A DNA stretch of 35,388 nt from an uncultured Prevotella sp. (lineage in GTDB: Bacteria > Bacteroidota > Bacteroidia > Bacteroidales > Bacteroidaceae). The translations under genes and the position numbers were made by a program. Location of the stretch: contig URCI01000030.1 in NCBI GenBank assembly GCA_900546345.1, forward strand, positions 1 to 35,388. The letters run 5' to 3'. Shown here in pieces: positions 1 through 8,349 of the stretch. The notes under the pieces were generated by a model. It saw only the letters and a program-made list of their open reading frames with translations, did no database searches and was not told the origin of the DNA. How positions within the stretch are numbered: position 1 is the first letter of the stretch; each line of letters begins with the position of its first letter.

Positions 1-60
1 TATAAATTAGCCCCTTAAAGTGGCTATGAAGTTATACACAAACTTGACACCCTACTTTCT
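1..60. mobile_element. Possible end of an insertion sequence (partial)
   Basis: The CBM-type reading frame to the right loses domain-like sequence close to position 60 and then runs through about ten unrelated codons to a stop at 24-26. Read on the minus strand, the new sequence begins near GTAGGGTGTCAAGTTTG. A GGGTGTCAAG-like start resembles a terminal inverted repeat of a mutator/IS256-type element, but this is only an impression. No transposase is visible because the window ends here. Natural gene divergence or an assembly junction are alternatives. Confidence 0.3.
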
Positions 61-767
61 AAGTACTGCACGTCATTGCTTCCACCCCACTCATTCTTGT
101 TGTCACTGGCATTCCATATCGGCCAGAAGGCGAGTTCGTCCAAATCGGCAGAAGCCTTCACCTTCATCGACAGCGTGTAAGTGGCATCTTTCTCCATGGC
201 CATCGGCAGGTCATAGACAGCCTGCTGGTCCCAGATGTTTTTACCGCCCTTGCTTGTGTACTCGATAAACATATTTCCATTGAAGGAGCCTTCCTCGTGC
301 GAGATCGTAATCGACTTGATGGTTGTCGTTCCGACGAAGGCACCACTCTGACAAAGCACGAAGCCGCCGTCGGCAGCCGCGTTGAAGTTCACCGTATACG
401 CCTTCTCCTCCGTGGAGAAGTTGATGTCCTTCTCAGCCAACTTGCCCCAATCGCCAATGGCCACATGCATCGTGCCCTCGGCAGAACCTTTCATGACGAT
501 CTTCATCGTGTAGTCCGTACCAGCTTTCAGCCCGATGTTGCTGGCAGCCTGGTATTGGAACTTATAGTTCTCAATGGCCGTGCTGTTCTCAGCCTGCAAG
601 CCATCGGCAGTTACAGACAGGTGAGACTTCACGTCATCAGCAGCCCAAAAACTGAAAGCACTCTGCTTGCTCCAGTCAATAGAGTAGTCTTCCACTTCTG
701 TGGCATTGGCTTCCGAGGCAAAGAGCATCGCAAAAGCCATCAAACAAAAATAGTAGATCTTTTTCAT
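24..767 (-). CDS. Secreted protein with two CBM4/9-like domains, probably 3'-truncated
   Basis: The 247-residue protein has a signal peptide (about residues 1-22, ending EANA) without a lipobox cysteine, so it is probably secreted by signal peptidase I. Residues about 26-155 look like one beta-sandwich carbohydrate-binding domain of the CBM4/9/22 type. From about 160 a second similar domain begins (pattern YTLSMKVKAS, then AFWPIWN) but stops after NDVQYL at about residue 236, where another 60-70 residues would be expected. The tail to the stop is unlike the rest. It lies 151 bp downstream of the GH10 xylanase gene on the same strand, behind a hairpin that may limit read-through. A role in binding xylan is inferred from context. 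It may instead be the N-terminal remnant of a larger multidomain glycoside hydrolase cut by a mobile element. The reading frame is certain; intactness is doubtful. Confidence 0.7.
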   Translation of the reverse strand: MKKIYYFCLMAFAMLFASEANATEVEDYSIDWSKQSAFSFWAADDVKSHLSVTADGLQAENSTAIENYKFQYQAASNIGLKAGTDYTMKIVMKGSAEGTMHVAIGDWGKLAEKDINFSTEEKAYTVNFNAAADGGFVLCQSGAFVGTTTIKSITISHEEGSFNGNMFIEYTSKGGKNIWDQQAVYDLPMAMEKDATYTLSMKVKASADLDELAFWPIWNASDNKNEWGGSNDVQYLESRVSSLCITS

Positions 768-842
768 AAAATAGATGTTTATATTAGTTAATATTAGGCT
801 GATATAAAAAAAGCACGCTATAAGCGATAAAAAAGAAGAACC

Positions 843-879
843 CTTCCTCCTCTCCCTTTATAAAAGAAAGAGGAGGAAG
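843..879 (-). terminator. Hairpin between xyn10C and the CBM gene (terminator or attenuator)
   Basis: CTTCCTCCTCT at 843-853 pairs perfectly with AGAGGAGGAAG at 869-879, giving an 11-bp stem and a 15-nt loop. In the minus-strand direction the stem is followed within a few bases by a T-rich stretch (TTCTTCTTTTTT). This fits a weak intrinsic terminator or attenuator after xyn10C. The stem is purine/pyrimidine-segregated rather than strongly GC-rich, so an RNA-stability element is also possible. Confidence 0.5.
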
Positions 880-918
880 AGAAATCACTAAACACGAAGA
901 GGTATGTCCTCCTACCTT

Positions 919-2607
919 TTACTTGCCTTGCAGTCCATCAGCAAAACCGGCGTAGGTGTATTTGCGGTTATAGTTCAGGTCCCACAAGCCCATCGGACTG
1001 TTTGCCAGCCAACCACTGTTTGCCGGACTGTCCGTAGCACACCATTGGCAGATGCCCCACTGCTGAGCAACCGGGATAATCTCGAGATACTTGCTGACAA
1101 CGAACTTATAGAGATCTGCCATCGCATGGTGCTGCTCTTCGGTGACGTCAGGCGTATGCACGTTATTCCCATTCTCGTCAACCAAGCACATGTCCAGCTC
1201 AGAAATGCGGACGAGCTTACCAGACTGTGCCAACAGCTTGAGCATGTTGACGATTGCGTTTTTCTTGCTTTCCTCCACCTGCTTGTTCATGTAGCAAGTG
1301 ATATGCATCTGCGAGCCGATGCCATCGATCTTTGTCACACCATCAGCTTCCCACTGCTGAATCCAGTGGATCAGACTCTTGAGTTTCATGTTGTTGTCCC
1401 AGTCGCTCTCCAAATTATAATCGTTGATGAAGAGTTTCACGTCTTTAGGGCCATACTGACGTGCCAGTCGCACAGCCGTGCGTACGTAGTCCAGGTCGCC
1501 GAGATAGTCCTGCCAATAGAAGTTGGCCTTGGCGTCCTCCTTGCTGACAGTGCCCCGTGAGGCAGACTGCAGGTCGTAGTATCCGTCGCCATCCTTGTCC
1601 TGGCCGGAGATAGCTTCGTTGACGACATCCCAAGCCTTGACCTTACCCTGGCAGGCTTCCATCATGCCTTTAATCCATCGGTCCATCGCCTTTGTCAACG
1701 TATCCTTTTTCTCTTCTGGAGTCTGAGGTTTTACATTGAGCAATACTTTTTGCTGGATAGTAATAGAATTCAGATCAATGGTAGCTGTAGATGTACCAGG
1801 CTGCATGATCATATCATACTTGCCGCCTTTGATTCCCGACATATCAAATACAACGTCACTCCATCCTTCTTTCAGCGTGATTGAACCTGCTTTCTTATCA
1901 GCGTCCGAGCCCCATCCGTTTTGCACGACAAAGTTCGCATTCACCTGTGCAGACGACTTCACATGGATGACCGCTCTATAGTCCCCTGCTTCCAAACTAT
2001 TGCCTTGGGAACAGAAGAACTGAGACCAATTGCCTGTTCCAACGAAATGGATAGATCCGTCGATGACAGGCGGTTCGCATCCCATAGGATAGTAAGGGAA
2101 TTTGCCATCCTTATAGGTTGTCTTTTTCACGTCAGTCCAACCCACGACAGCAGGTCCACCGGTGGTAATCTTATCTGCAATGCATTTATTGAGGTAAGCA
2201 ACAGGCTGCTGCGAGTGCCACGCCAAGGTATGCCCATAGACAGAGAGTCCTGCCTCGGTAGCTGCATTGACATAGTTGGTGACGGTCGTGAAGTCCATCT
2301 CACCGTTGTCGTTCACGCATGATGCCATCTTCATGGCATTGCCGGGCTCCGTTTCTGTGAAGTTGCTGTTGGTCAAGGCGTAGACAACACCCTTGTTAAG
2401 GTAGTCAGGGGCACTTGTCCCCACGCCAAGATGCATATTTGGATTCTTGCTCGCTGCCAGATACTCCTTCAGTGGCGCATAGGCGTTCAGGCTGTCCTGT
2501 GTCAATGCACTGGCGGGCTCATCGACGCTGAAGCCCGGTACGTTGTCATCGGCACAGCCTGCGAGCAGCAGAGCTGCCGTGGCTATATAGAAAATAGATT
2601 TGTTCAT
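919..2607 (-). CDS. xyn10C: GH10 endo-1,4-beta-xylanase with inserted CBM (surface lipoprotein)
   Basis: This 562-residue enzyme should cut xylan backbone at the cell surface to feed the SusC/D transporters. A lipoprotein signal ends at LLLAGC (Cys18) and is followed by acidic residues (ADD), typical of exported Bacteroidota lipoproteins. The GH10 barrel begins near residue 45. The HTLAWHSQ substrate-subsite motif is at 126-133. The catalytic acid/base is Glu331 in WDVVNE and the nucleophile is Glu470 in ISELD. Between about 145 and 290 the barrel is interrupted by a beta-rich domain (YRAVIHVKSS, then YDMIMQPGTS) resembling CBM4/22 modules, as known for Bacteroidota xus-locus GH10 enzymes. 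Here the insert looks like a single module, which is short for that group. It lies 14 bp after xusE and is the last gene of the conserved six-gene core. The family call is very firm; the exact substrate (arabinoxylan or glucuronoxylan) is not visible. Confidence 0.95.
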   Translation of the reverse strand: MNKSIFYIATAALLLAGCADDNVPGFSVDEPASALTQDSLNAYAPLKEYLAASKNPNMHLGVGTSAPDYLNKGVVYALTNSNFTETEPGNAMKMASCVNDNGEMDFTTVTNYVNAATEAGLSVYGHTLAWHSQQPVAYLNKCIADKITTGGPAVVGWTDVKKTTYKDGKFPYYPMGCEPPVIDGSIHFVGTGNWSQFFCSQGNSLEAGDYRAVIHVKSSAQVNANFVVQNGWGSDADKKAGSITLKEGWSDVVFDMSGIKGGKYDMIMQPGTSTATIDLNSITIQQKVLLNVKPQTPEEKKDTLTKAMDRWIKGMMEACQGKVKAWDVVNEAISGQDKDGDGYYDLQSASRGTVSKEDAKANFYWQDYLGDLDYVRTAVRLARQYGPKDVKLFINDYNLESDWDNNMKLKSLIHWIQQWEADGVTKIDGIGSQMHITCYMNKQVEESKKNAIVNMLKLLAQSGKLVRISELDMCLVDENGNNVHTPDVTEEQHHAMADLYKFVVSKYLEIIPVAQQWGICQWCATDSPANSGWLANSPMGLWDLNYNRKYTYAGFADGLQGK

Positions 2608-2621
2608 ATTCAGTTGAGTTA

Positions 2622-3596
2622 TTATTTCGTTGAGAAAGTCTGCATCTTATTGGCGCGCGTCTGCATCACCAGGCTCTCATCGTAATCTTTGACAAGCGTC
2701 TTGGTCTCGCCGCCATCGGTATACTTATAAGTAATGGTGTACTTCACTTGGAAGAGATCGCGGTCCTTGTCACCCCATTTCTTGGAAGTGTCTTTCTTGG
2801 CGCCGAGAGCCGTCCATTTACCGCTTCCTGTCACCGTGCAGTCTTGTGAAGACGTAGAGAACGTAACGGTCCCATCGTCAGCCACCGTCATGATGACAGT
2901 GCCATCGAGTGTTTTCTCCTTACCGTCCACCTTTACGACTTCAGAATGAGGATAAGCCACCTGACTCATCGACAAAGTAGAAAGTGACACGATGCTACCG
3001 TCATTGGTGACAATCCAGCTGCCGGCATATGGATTCTTATACGTGATGGCATAGAGCGTGTAGTCCTGTCCCTTCAGGATAGAGTCCTCAGCAGAGATAA
3101 TCCGCACCGGCAACACATAGGTCACCTGGGCAGACTTGGGATCAGCAAAGAATGCATCTGTCAGATGCACGTTGACCTTTCCACGGACCTGGCCAGCCGG
3201 AATGGTCACCTCGTTGCTCTCCAGTTCATAATAGTTCTGCGGCAGAGCCATGACAGGTTTACCCGTGTTGGCGAAAGCCACGCCGTTGATGGCATTAAAG
3301 GTGAGATTGTTGACCAGGTTATTATCCACGGCGATCTTGACATGCCGTTCCTGGCGGTTTTTCCAAACGCCACCCACAACCACTTGTAATTGGCATTTAT
3401 GCTCATTGTCCAGATCGTTGGGGAAATCATCATCCGTTCCGAGTGTGATGGTGCGTATAGGGGTCTGCTGGGCGAAGTAGACTGTCTGGAAGTCATAATC
3501 GTCGAACTCTTTGTCACCGTTCTCGCAAGAAGCAAAGCCCAGCAAGAGAGAGAAAGGTAAGGCGAGCAGCGCCAGCTTTTTGAAAGTCTTGTTCAT
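2622..3596 (-). CDS. xusE: XusE-like surface lipoprotein (BT_3987/DUF1735-type N-terminal domain)
   Basis: The 324-residue protein has a lipobox ending GFASC (Cys24) and acidic residues after it. Residues about 35-190 fit the BT_3987-like N-terminal (DUF1735) domain seen in many PUL-encoded surface glycan-binding proteins: an early VYFA strand, a YYEL...TIPAG segment, and a YVLPVRI strand before a short linker. The C-terminal part (about 195-324) is a second beta-rich domain starting at YAGSW. In P. bryantii the gene at this position is xusE, of unproven function but predicted to bind xylan at the surface. It is separated from xusD by 95 bp carrying a long hairpin and from xyn10C by only 14 bp. 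The symbol rests mainly on synteny and lipoprotein architecture; binding is inferred. Confidence 0.85.
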   Translation of the reverse strand: MNKTFKKLALLALPFSLLLGFASCENGDKEFDDYDFQTVYFAQQTPIRTITLGTDDDFPNDLDNEHKCQLQVVVGGVWKNRQERHVKIAVDNNLVNNLTFNAINGVAFANTGKPVMALPQNYYELESNEVTIPAGQVRGKVNVHLTDAFFADPKSAQVTYVLPVRIISAEDSILKGQDYTLYAITYKNPYAGSWIVTNDGSIVSLSTLSMSQVAYPHSEVVKVDGKEKTLDGTVIMTVADDGTVTFSTSSQDCTVTGSGKWTALGAKKDTSKKWGDKDRDLFQVKYTITYKYTDGGETKTLVKDYDESLVMQTRANKMQTFSTK

Positions 3597-3632
3597 AGTC
3601 GTTTTCTATAATCGTTGATGGTAATCGTTTTT

Positions 3633-3684
3633 TACGCTACTCCTTCTTACTCCCGTGATGCAGGAATAAGTAGGAGCAAGCGTA
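3633..3684 (-). other. Long imperfect hairpin in the xusD-xusE gap
   Basis: TACGCT (3633-3638) pairs with AGCGTA (3679-3684). CTCCT (3640-3644) pairs with AGGAG (3672-3676). CTTA (3646-3649) pairs with TAAG (3667-3670), with small internal mismatches and a short loop around 3654-3662. In the minus direction the stem is followed by A rather than T residues, so it does not look like an intrinsic terminator. An RNA-processing or mRNA-stabilising element inside the operon is plausible. Confidence 0.5.
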
Positions 3685-3691
3685 TAGGACA

Positions 3692-5473
3692 TTACCAGCC
3701 CTTGTTTTGTTTCAACTCACTAAATTTCAGTATTTCAGAATAAGGTATCGGACCATAGAACATATAATCCTTATAGTCGCGAGCCTCCACGTCGACGGGA
3801 GTATAAACCTTGTTGCCTTCCTTGTCGGCGGTGATGCTCATGCCCTTAGCCTCAGTGGTGAGCGGAGCTTTCCAACGTCTGAGATCCCAGAAGCGGAAAC
3901 CCTCGAAGGAGAGTTCGATGCGCCGCTCGTTACGGATCAGCTCCCGCATTTTGTCCTTCGACTCAGCACACTCATCGAGATAGCTGTCGTCGGTAATGCC
4001 GGCACGATGGCGGATGGCCTTGATCACATCATAAGCCGAATAGCTATGCGTGCCCGTTCCCTTGGGTCCGAAAGCCTCATTGGCAGCCTCGGCATAGTTG
4101 AGGAAGATCTCGGTGTAGCGGATTCGCGGTGTGTAGTGAAACTGCTTGCTGATGTTCTTCGGGTCGAGGTTAACATCCTGGCGAAGCAGTTTGCGCAGAT
4201 AGTAACCGGTGCGTGTGGAGCTACCGACCTCGGTGTTGATACCATCCTTACCGGATCCCACCTCAGTATTGATCTTCGTGTTGTTCACACCGACCTGTCC
4301 ACCGTCAACAACCACATAGGCCGTCAGACGCGGGTCACGGTTGGCATAAGGATTCTTGGCGTCGTAGCCACTGCGCGGGTCAGTGATAGGATAGCCGTTG
4401 GCAGCGGGGAAGGCATCGACAAAGTTCTGTGTCGGATTGATGCGCCCCTTGCCATAGAGCGAGGGAGGAAAGTTGGCGGCCTCCCAGTCGTTGTTGCTTG
4501 CCTTCTCACCACGCCACATGATTTCCTTCGGGTTAGCGCCATTGGTGAGAGCTTCTATCTCCTGTGTGTTGGCATACCATGTCCATCCTGTAGGATCCAT
4601 ACCACTGACACCCCCTATGGCGTCAAGCACCTGTGCAGCATAATCGGCAGCCTGCTGATAGGTCGTGCCCGACTTGTCGGCAAAGGCCGGGCTGGCAGCC
4701 AACAAGGCAGCCTTGGAGCGGAAGGCCTTGACGATGGAGGCATCCATGCGACCGTTGAACTTGGCACCAAAGACGCGGTTCATTCGGTCCACATCAGCCC
4801 CCATCTGCTTATAGGTTGCCGGTATCTCGGCGTCAGAGCTGATGTCCTTGTACTTGTCGGGCAGCAGAGCCAGTGCACTGTCACAGTCATCGTAGATGGC
4901 TTTCATGCACTCGGCGAAGGTGTTACGCGGCAAGTTGAAATTGCTGGAAGCATCCTCCGGTGTTGTGACAATAGGCACACCAAGCAACTGTCCGCTCTCG
5001 TCATAGCCTCCATGAGCCTGGAGCAGATAATACATAAACATGGCTCTCATGCCGAAAGCCTCGCCTTTCTCGCGATGGGCATAGAGTTGGCGTGCCACAT
5101 TGTCGTCGGCCCAGTGGACACCATCCACCCGACTAAGGAAGAGGTTGAGATAAGTGATGGCCGCACGGCAGTCGCGCCAGCGCTCAGTAGGATTGTTGTT
5201 GGACGTCCACGTGCCGCCGGCGAGCTTGCGCCAGCTGTTGGTGGCGTCGTTGCTCACAGCATCATCAGTGCCTACCTCGCTGAAAGGGAAGCTGCCACAG
5301 GGGATGCGCGTGTAGGCATTGCCGAGCACGCCCTCGGCATAAGAGGCGTTCTTGTCCATATAGTCCAAGCCGAGGTTGTTTTCCTTGGCAGGCTCAAAGA
5401 GGTCGTCACAGGAAGTGAACGTCAGTCCCAGAGCCGCAACAAGGAAGAGATATTTCAATTTTCTTGTTTTCAT
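3692..5473 (-). CDS. xusD: SusD/RagB-family glycan-binding lipoprotein (second pair)
   Basis: This 593-residue outer-membrane lipoprotein is the glycan-capturing lid partner of the SusC-type transporter encoded just upstream. The lipobox ends FTSC (Cys22) and is followed by DDLFEP, typical of SusD proteins. The N-terminal region has the helical SusD-like start, and the C-terminal part carries the RELIRNERRIELSFEG...FWDLRRW segment that is diagnostic of the family. The end, SELKQNKGW, closely matches the end of the other SusD-like protein here. The gene begins 13 bp after xusC, consistent with translational coupling. Position identifies it as XusD. Ligand specificity cannot be read from the sequence; xylo-oligosaccharides are inferred from the operon. 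Confidence 0.95.
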   Translation of the reverse strand: MKTRKLKYLFLVAALGLTFTSCDDLFEPAKENNLGLDYMDKNASYAEGVLGNAYTRIPCGSFPFSEVGTDDAVSNDATNSWRKLAGGTWTSNNNPTERWRDCRAAITYLNLFLSRVDGVHWADDNVARQLYAHREKGEAFGMRAMFMYYLLQAHGGYDESGQLLGVPIVTTPEDASSNFNLPRNTFAECMKAIYDDCDSALALLPDKYKDISSDAEIPATYKQMGADVDRMNRVFGAKFNGRMDASIVKAFRSKAALLAASPAFADKSGTTYQQAADYAAQVLDAIGGVSGMDPTGWTWYANTQEIEALTNGANPKEIMWRGEKASNNDWEAANFPPSLYGKGRINPTQNFVDAFPAANGYPITDPRSGYDAKNPYANRDPRLTAYVVVDGGQVGVNNTKINTEVGSGKDGINTEVGSSTRTGYYLRKLLRQDVNLDPKNISKQFHYTPRIRYTEIFLNYAEAANEAFGPKGTGTHSYSAYDVIKAIRHRAGITDDSYLDECAESKDKMRELIRNERRIELSFEGFRFWDLRRWKAPLTTEAKGMSITADKEGNKVYTPVDVEARDYKDYMFYGPIPYSEILKFSELKQNKGW

Positions 5474-5486
5474 AATCTGTTATGCA

Positions 5487-8285
5487 TTAGAAGTTAACCT
5501 TGGCGCCGAGATTGTAGTAGCGCGTCTGTGGGAACGAGCCCACATTGGTCTCCATGTATTTCCGCTCGCCGGCAATGGTGAGCAGATTGCTGCCACTGAG
5601 ATAGACGCTCAGTCCTTTGACCCACTTGCCCTGGAAGAGGTTCTCCGGCAGGTCATAAGTCAGTTGCACTTTGTTCAGTCTGACGGCATCTGTCTTGTAG
5701 GTCCAGAAGTCAGAAGTCACGAAGTTCAGATCGCCACCCTCAGTGGTCAGACGGGGATAAGTGGCTGTGGCAGCCGTCTCAGGTGTCCAGCGTCCCAGCA
5801 CGACATCACTGTACTTACGGTCGCCGTAGCACCATTCATAGCTGTTGTCCTTCACGCCCATGCCCCCGAAGTTACCGGTCCAGTTCATGAAGAAGGTGAA
5901 GCCTTTGTACTTGGCGGTGAAGTGGAAGCCGAGATAGAAGTTCGGTGTCCAGTGTCCGAGCACTACTTGGTCGCGGCTGTCGATAATGCCGTCACCGTTC
6001 ATGTCCTGGTATTTCAGATCACCGGGCTTGGTATTGCTGTTGATGACGGCGCTGTTCTTGATCTCATCCTCATTTTGGAAGAATCCGAGACAACGGTATC
6101 CGCGCAGGGCATCGATACGCGCGCCCTCGCTCTTCTGCCAGTCATACTCCACATTCTCGCTGATCTTGGTGTTCTTCGAGGTGTATTGCATGCCTGTGAT
6201 GCCGCCCATGAGGTCAACATCGCCGAGCTGTTTGTGCACATCGACAGTGAAGTCGAAGCCCGAACGGCGCTGAGCATTGTAGTTGATGTAAGGCAGGAGC
6301 GTCGACACCGGCCAGTAGGTATGGAAGTAACTGGGGTAGTTGGCTTCCGGTGTGACGAGGAGGCCATCAAACTTCACATTGAAGTAGTTGGCATTCAGTC
6401 TTACGAGTCCCTTGCCAAAAGAGGCATCGAGTCCGAAGCGCAGCTCCTTGCGCTTGATAAATCCCAAGTTCTTGTTGCCACCTCGCTGGCTATCTGAAGT
6501 CTGCATAGCATTGGCGCTCTCGCTCCATCCCCACCATGTACCAGTAGCCGTGAAGATGTCGTCGTACATATAGTACTTCTCGATGTCGAGATCCTCGTTG
6601 ATGACACCATACGAAGCATTGATCTTCAGATCATCGAGCCACGATGCTGTCGGTGCCATCCATTTCTCGCGGCTGATGCGCCATGCGATGGTACCTACGG
6701 GCGAGACGGCCTCACGGTGTCCTTCAGCGAGCTTGGCTGAGTGGATAGCCGCCATGGCCAGGTTGGCGTAGTACCGACGGTCGTAGTTGTAATCGATGTT
6801 CAGACCGAGGTTAGCATTGCTCGTACGGTGATACTCACCGGTGGTGGTCACCTGATAGCCATGGGCCAACAAGGTCGCATCGACGGCGTGAAGACCGAAC
6901 TGGCGGTTATAGTCGAACTGCCCGGAGAAGAAGACGGTCTGCACCGTCTTCGAGCCACTCACGTTCTTAACACCCGTGTGCTTGTCAGTGCCATATTTCT
7001 TCAGGCCGATGATCTCATCCTTTCCGTTCATGTTGGACCAGACAGGCTCATAGGAGGAGTAGTCGTTCTGAATGCTGCTGCTATAAGAGGTAGCGTAGTC
7101 GATGGCAGCGTGGGTCTTAAAGCTCAGTCCCTTGAGCACCTTGTCGAGGTCGAAGTTGATGCCTGCATCAAACTGCAACTGACGGCTCGTATAGGTATTG
7201 TACCCAGCCGCATACATGCTTGCAAAGGGATTGGTCTGCAGACTCTGTGTGCCGCCGAGCATATACTTGCCGTCAACCACATAGTTGCTGTTGGCAATCA
7301 TCTTCTGCATCTCGAGCACATCGGGGTTCATCATGTCAATAGGAACCAGGGGAGTCAGCGGATACTGGGTTGTGGGGCGCAACGTTGCACTCTGAGCCCA
7401 GTAGTTGCTGCGGTCGCCGCGCTGGTCATAGAAGGTGGCGTTGGCGTCGACCCAACCGGTGATCCAGTCATTGAGGCGCAGATCGATGTTGCCACGCACG
7501 TTCAGACGGTTGGTATGGTTGTGCTTGCCCTCACCGAACTTGACGAGGTCGCCCACATGATAAAGGCCGATATTGGCATAGAAATGGGCGTATTTGCCGC
7601 CTCCCTCAAACTCTGCGTTGCCGTCATAGCGTGTATAGGCCTTGCGCAGATAGTCCTTGGAGAAGAAGTCGATGCTGGGATAGCGATAGGAGTTGCGTCC
7701 GCTGGCATAGTTATAAATATCTGTCTCGTTATACACCGGGGACTTTCCATCATTGGCCAGCGCCTCATTGTAGAGACTCATGTACTGTGCGGCACCGAGA
7801 TACGTCGGATACTCTTTGGGTGTGAACAGTCCGGCATTGCCACGAACACTGACATGGAGACCGTCGGTCTGGCCACGTTTGGTGGTGATGAGCACCGCGC
7901 CCTTGGCAGCACGGGAGCCGTAGAGCGCCACGGCACTGGCCGACTTCAGGAAGGTGATCTGCTGGATCTCAGTGGGCAGCACATTGTTGGCATCACGTGG
8001 CACACCATCCACGAGGATGAGCGCGTCGCCCATGTTCCACAGCTGACCCGTGTAGCCTCCGGCGTAAGCCTGGAGTGCATCGAGGCTGTAGGTGTTATAG
8101 TTCTTGCGTGTCAGGTTCTCCATGTCAATGGCGGAGACACCTCCAAGCAGCTCTGACTTTGCTTTGGAGCCAAAGGCCACGTTGACTTGCGTGGAGTCGG
8201 CCACTGTCTGTCCGAATGCCGAGGCCGACAAGGCGAGCATGCCGAGCGTCAGAGCTTTCTTTTTATATATTTTTCGATTATTCAT
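5487..8285 (-). CDS. xusC: SusC-like TonB-dependent transporter, short form lacking the N-terminal extension domain
   Basis: This 932-residue outer-membrane barrel should import xylan fragments using TonB energy. The signal peptide (to about SAFGQ, residue 26) is followed almost directly by the plug domain: ALILVDGVPRD, then ITFLKSASAVALYG and GAVLITTKRGQ, a signature of SusC/RagA plugs. The usual CarboxypepD_reg-like domain of about 80 residues, present in XusA, is absent, explaining the shorter length. The C terminus, YYNLGAKVNF, ends in an aromatic residue as outer-membrane barrels do. The gene sits 64 bp after xusB and 13 bp before xusD. A short second SusC is the expected pattern of xusC in this operon type. 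Confidence in the family is very high. Confidence 0.95.
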   Translation of the reverse strand: MNNRKIYKKKALTLGMLALSASAFGQTVADSTQVNVAFGSKAKSELLGGVSAIDMENLTRKNYNTYSLDALQAYAGGYTGQLWNMGDALILVDGVPRDANNVLPTEIQQITFLKSASAVALYGSRAAKGAVLITTKRGQTDGLHVSVRGNAGLFTPKEYPTYLGAAQYMSLYNEALANDGKSPVYNETDIYNYASGRNSYRYPSIDFFSKDYLRKAYTRYDGNAEFEGGGKYAHFYANIGLYHVGDLVKFGEGKHNHTNRLNVRGNIDLRLNDWITGWVDANATFYDQRGDRSNYWAQSATLRPTTQYPLTPLVPIDMMNPDVLEMQKMIANSNYVVDGKYMLGGTQSLQTNPFASMYAAGYNTYTSRQLQFDAGINFDLDKVLKGLSFKTHAAIDYATSYSSSIQNDYSSYEPVWSNMNGKDEIIGLKKYGTDKHTGVKNVSGSKTVQTVFFSGQFDYNRQFGLHAVDATLLAHGYQVTTTGEYHRTSNANLGLNIDYNYDRRYYANLAMAAIHSAKLAEGHREAVSPVGTIAWRISREKWMAPTASWLDDLKINASYGVINEDLDIEKYYMYDDIFTATGTWWGWSESANAMQTSDSQRGGNKNLGFIKRKELRFGLDASFGKGLVRLNANYFNVKFDGLLVTPEANYPSYFHTYWPVSTLLPYINYNAQRRSGFDFTVDVHKQLGDVDLMGGITGMQYTSKNTKISENVEYDWQKSEGARIDALRGYRCLGFFQNEDEIKNSAVINSNTKPGDLKYQDMNGDGIIDSRDQVVLGHWTPNFYLGFHFTAKYKGFTFFMNWTGNFGGMGVKDNSYEWCYGDRKYSDVVLGRWTPETAATATYPRLTTEGGDLNFVTSDFWTYKTDAVRLNKVQLTYDLPENLFQGKWVKGLSVYLSGSNLLTIAGERKYMETNVGSFPQTRYYNLGAKVNF

Positions 8286-8349
8286 TGTGAACGCTAAGGT
8301 TTGAAGTTTTACTTTTTTACCTTTTTAGTTTTCTACCTTTCCAAGGATT

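Noticed and set aside
3707..5497. 596-codon plus-strand frame antisense to xusD
   Set aside because: Its length follows from codon bias of the real SusD gene on the other strand; the peptide has no signal, domain or membrane pattern of its own.
6741..8156. 471-codon plus-strand frame antisense to xusC
   Set aside because: It is a shadow of the SusC gene; it is Val/Ile/Gly/His-rich without recognisable motifs.
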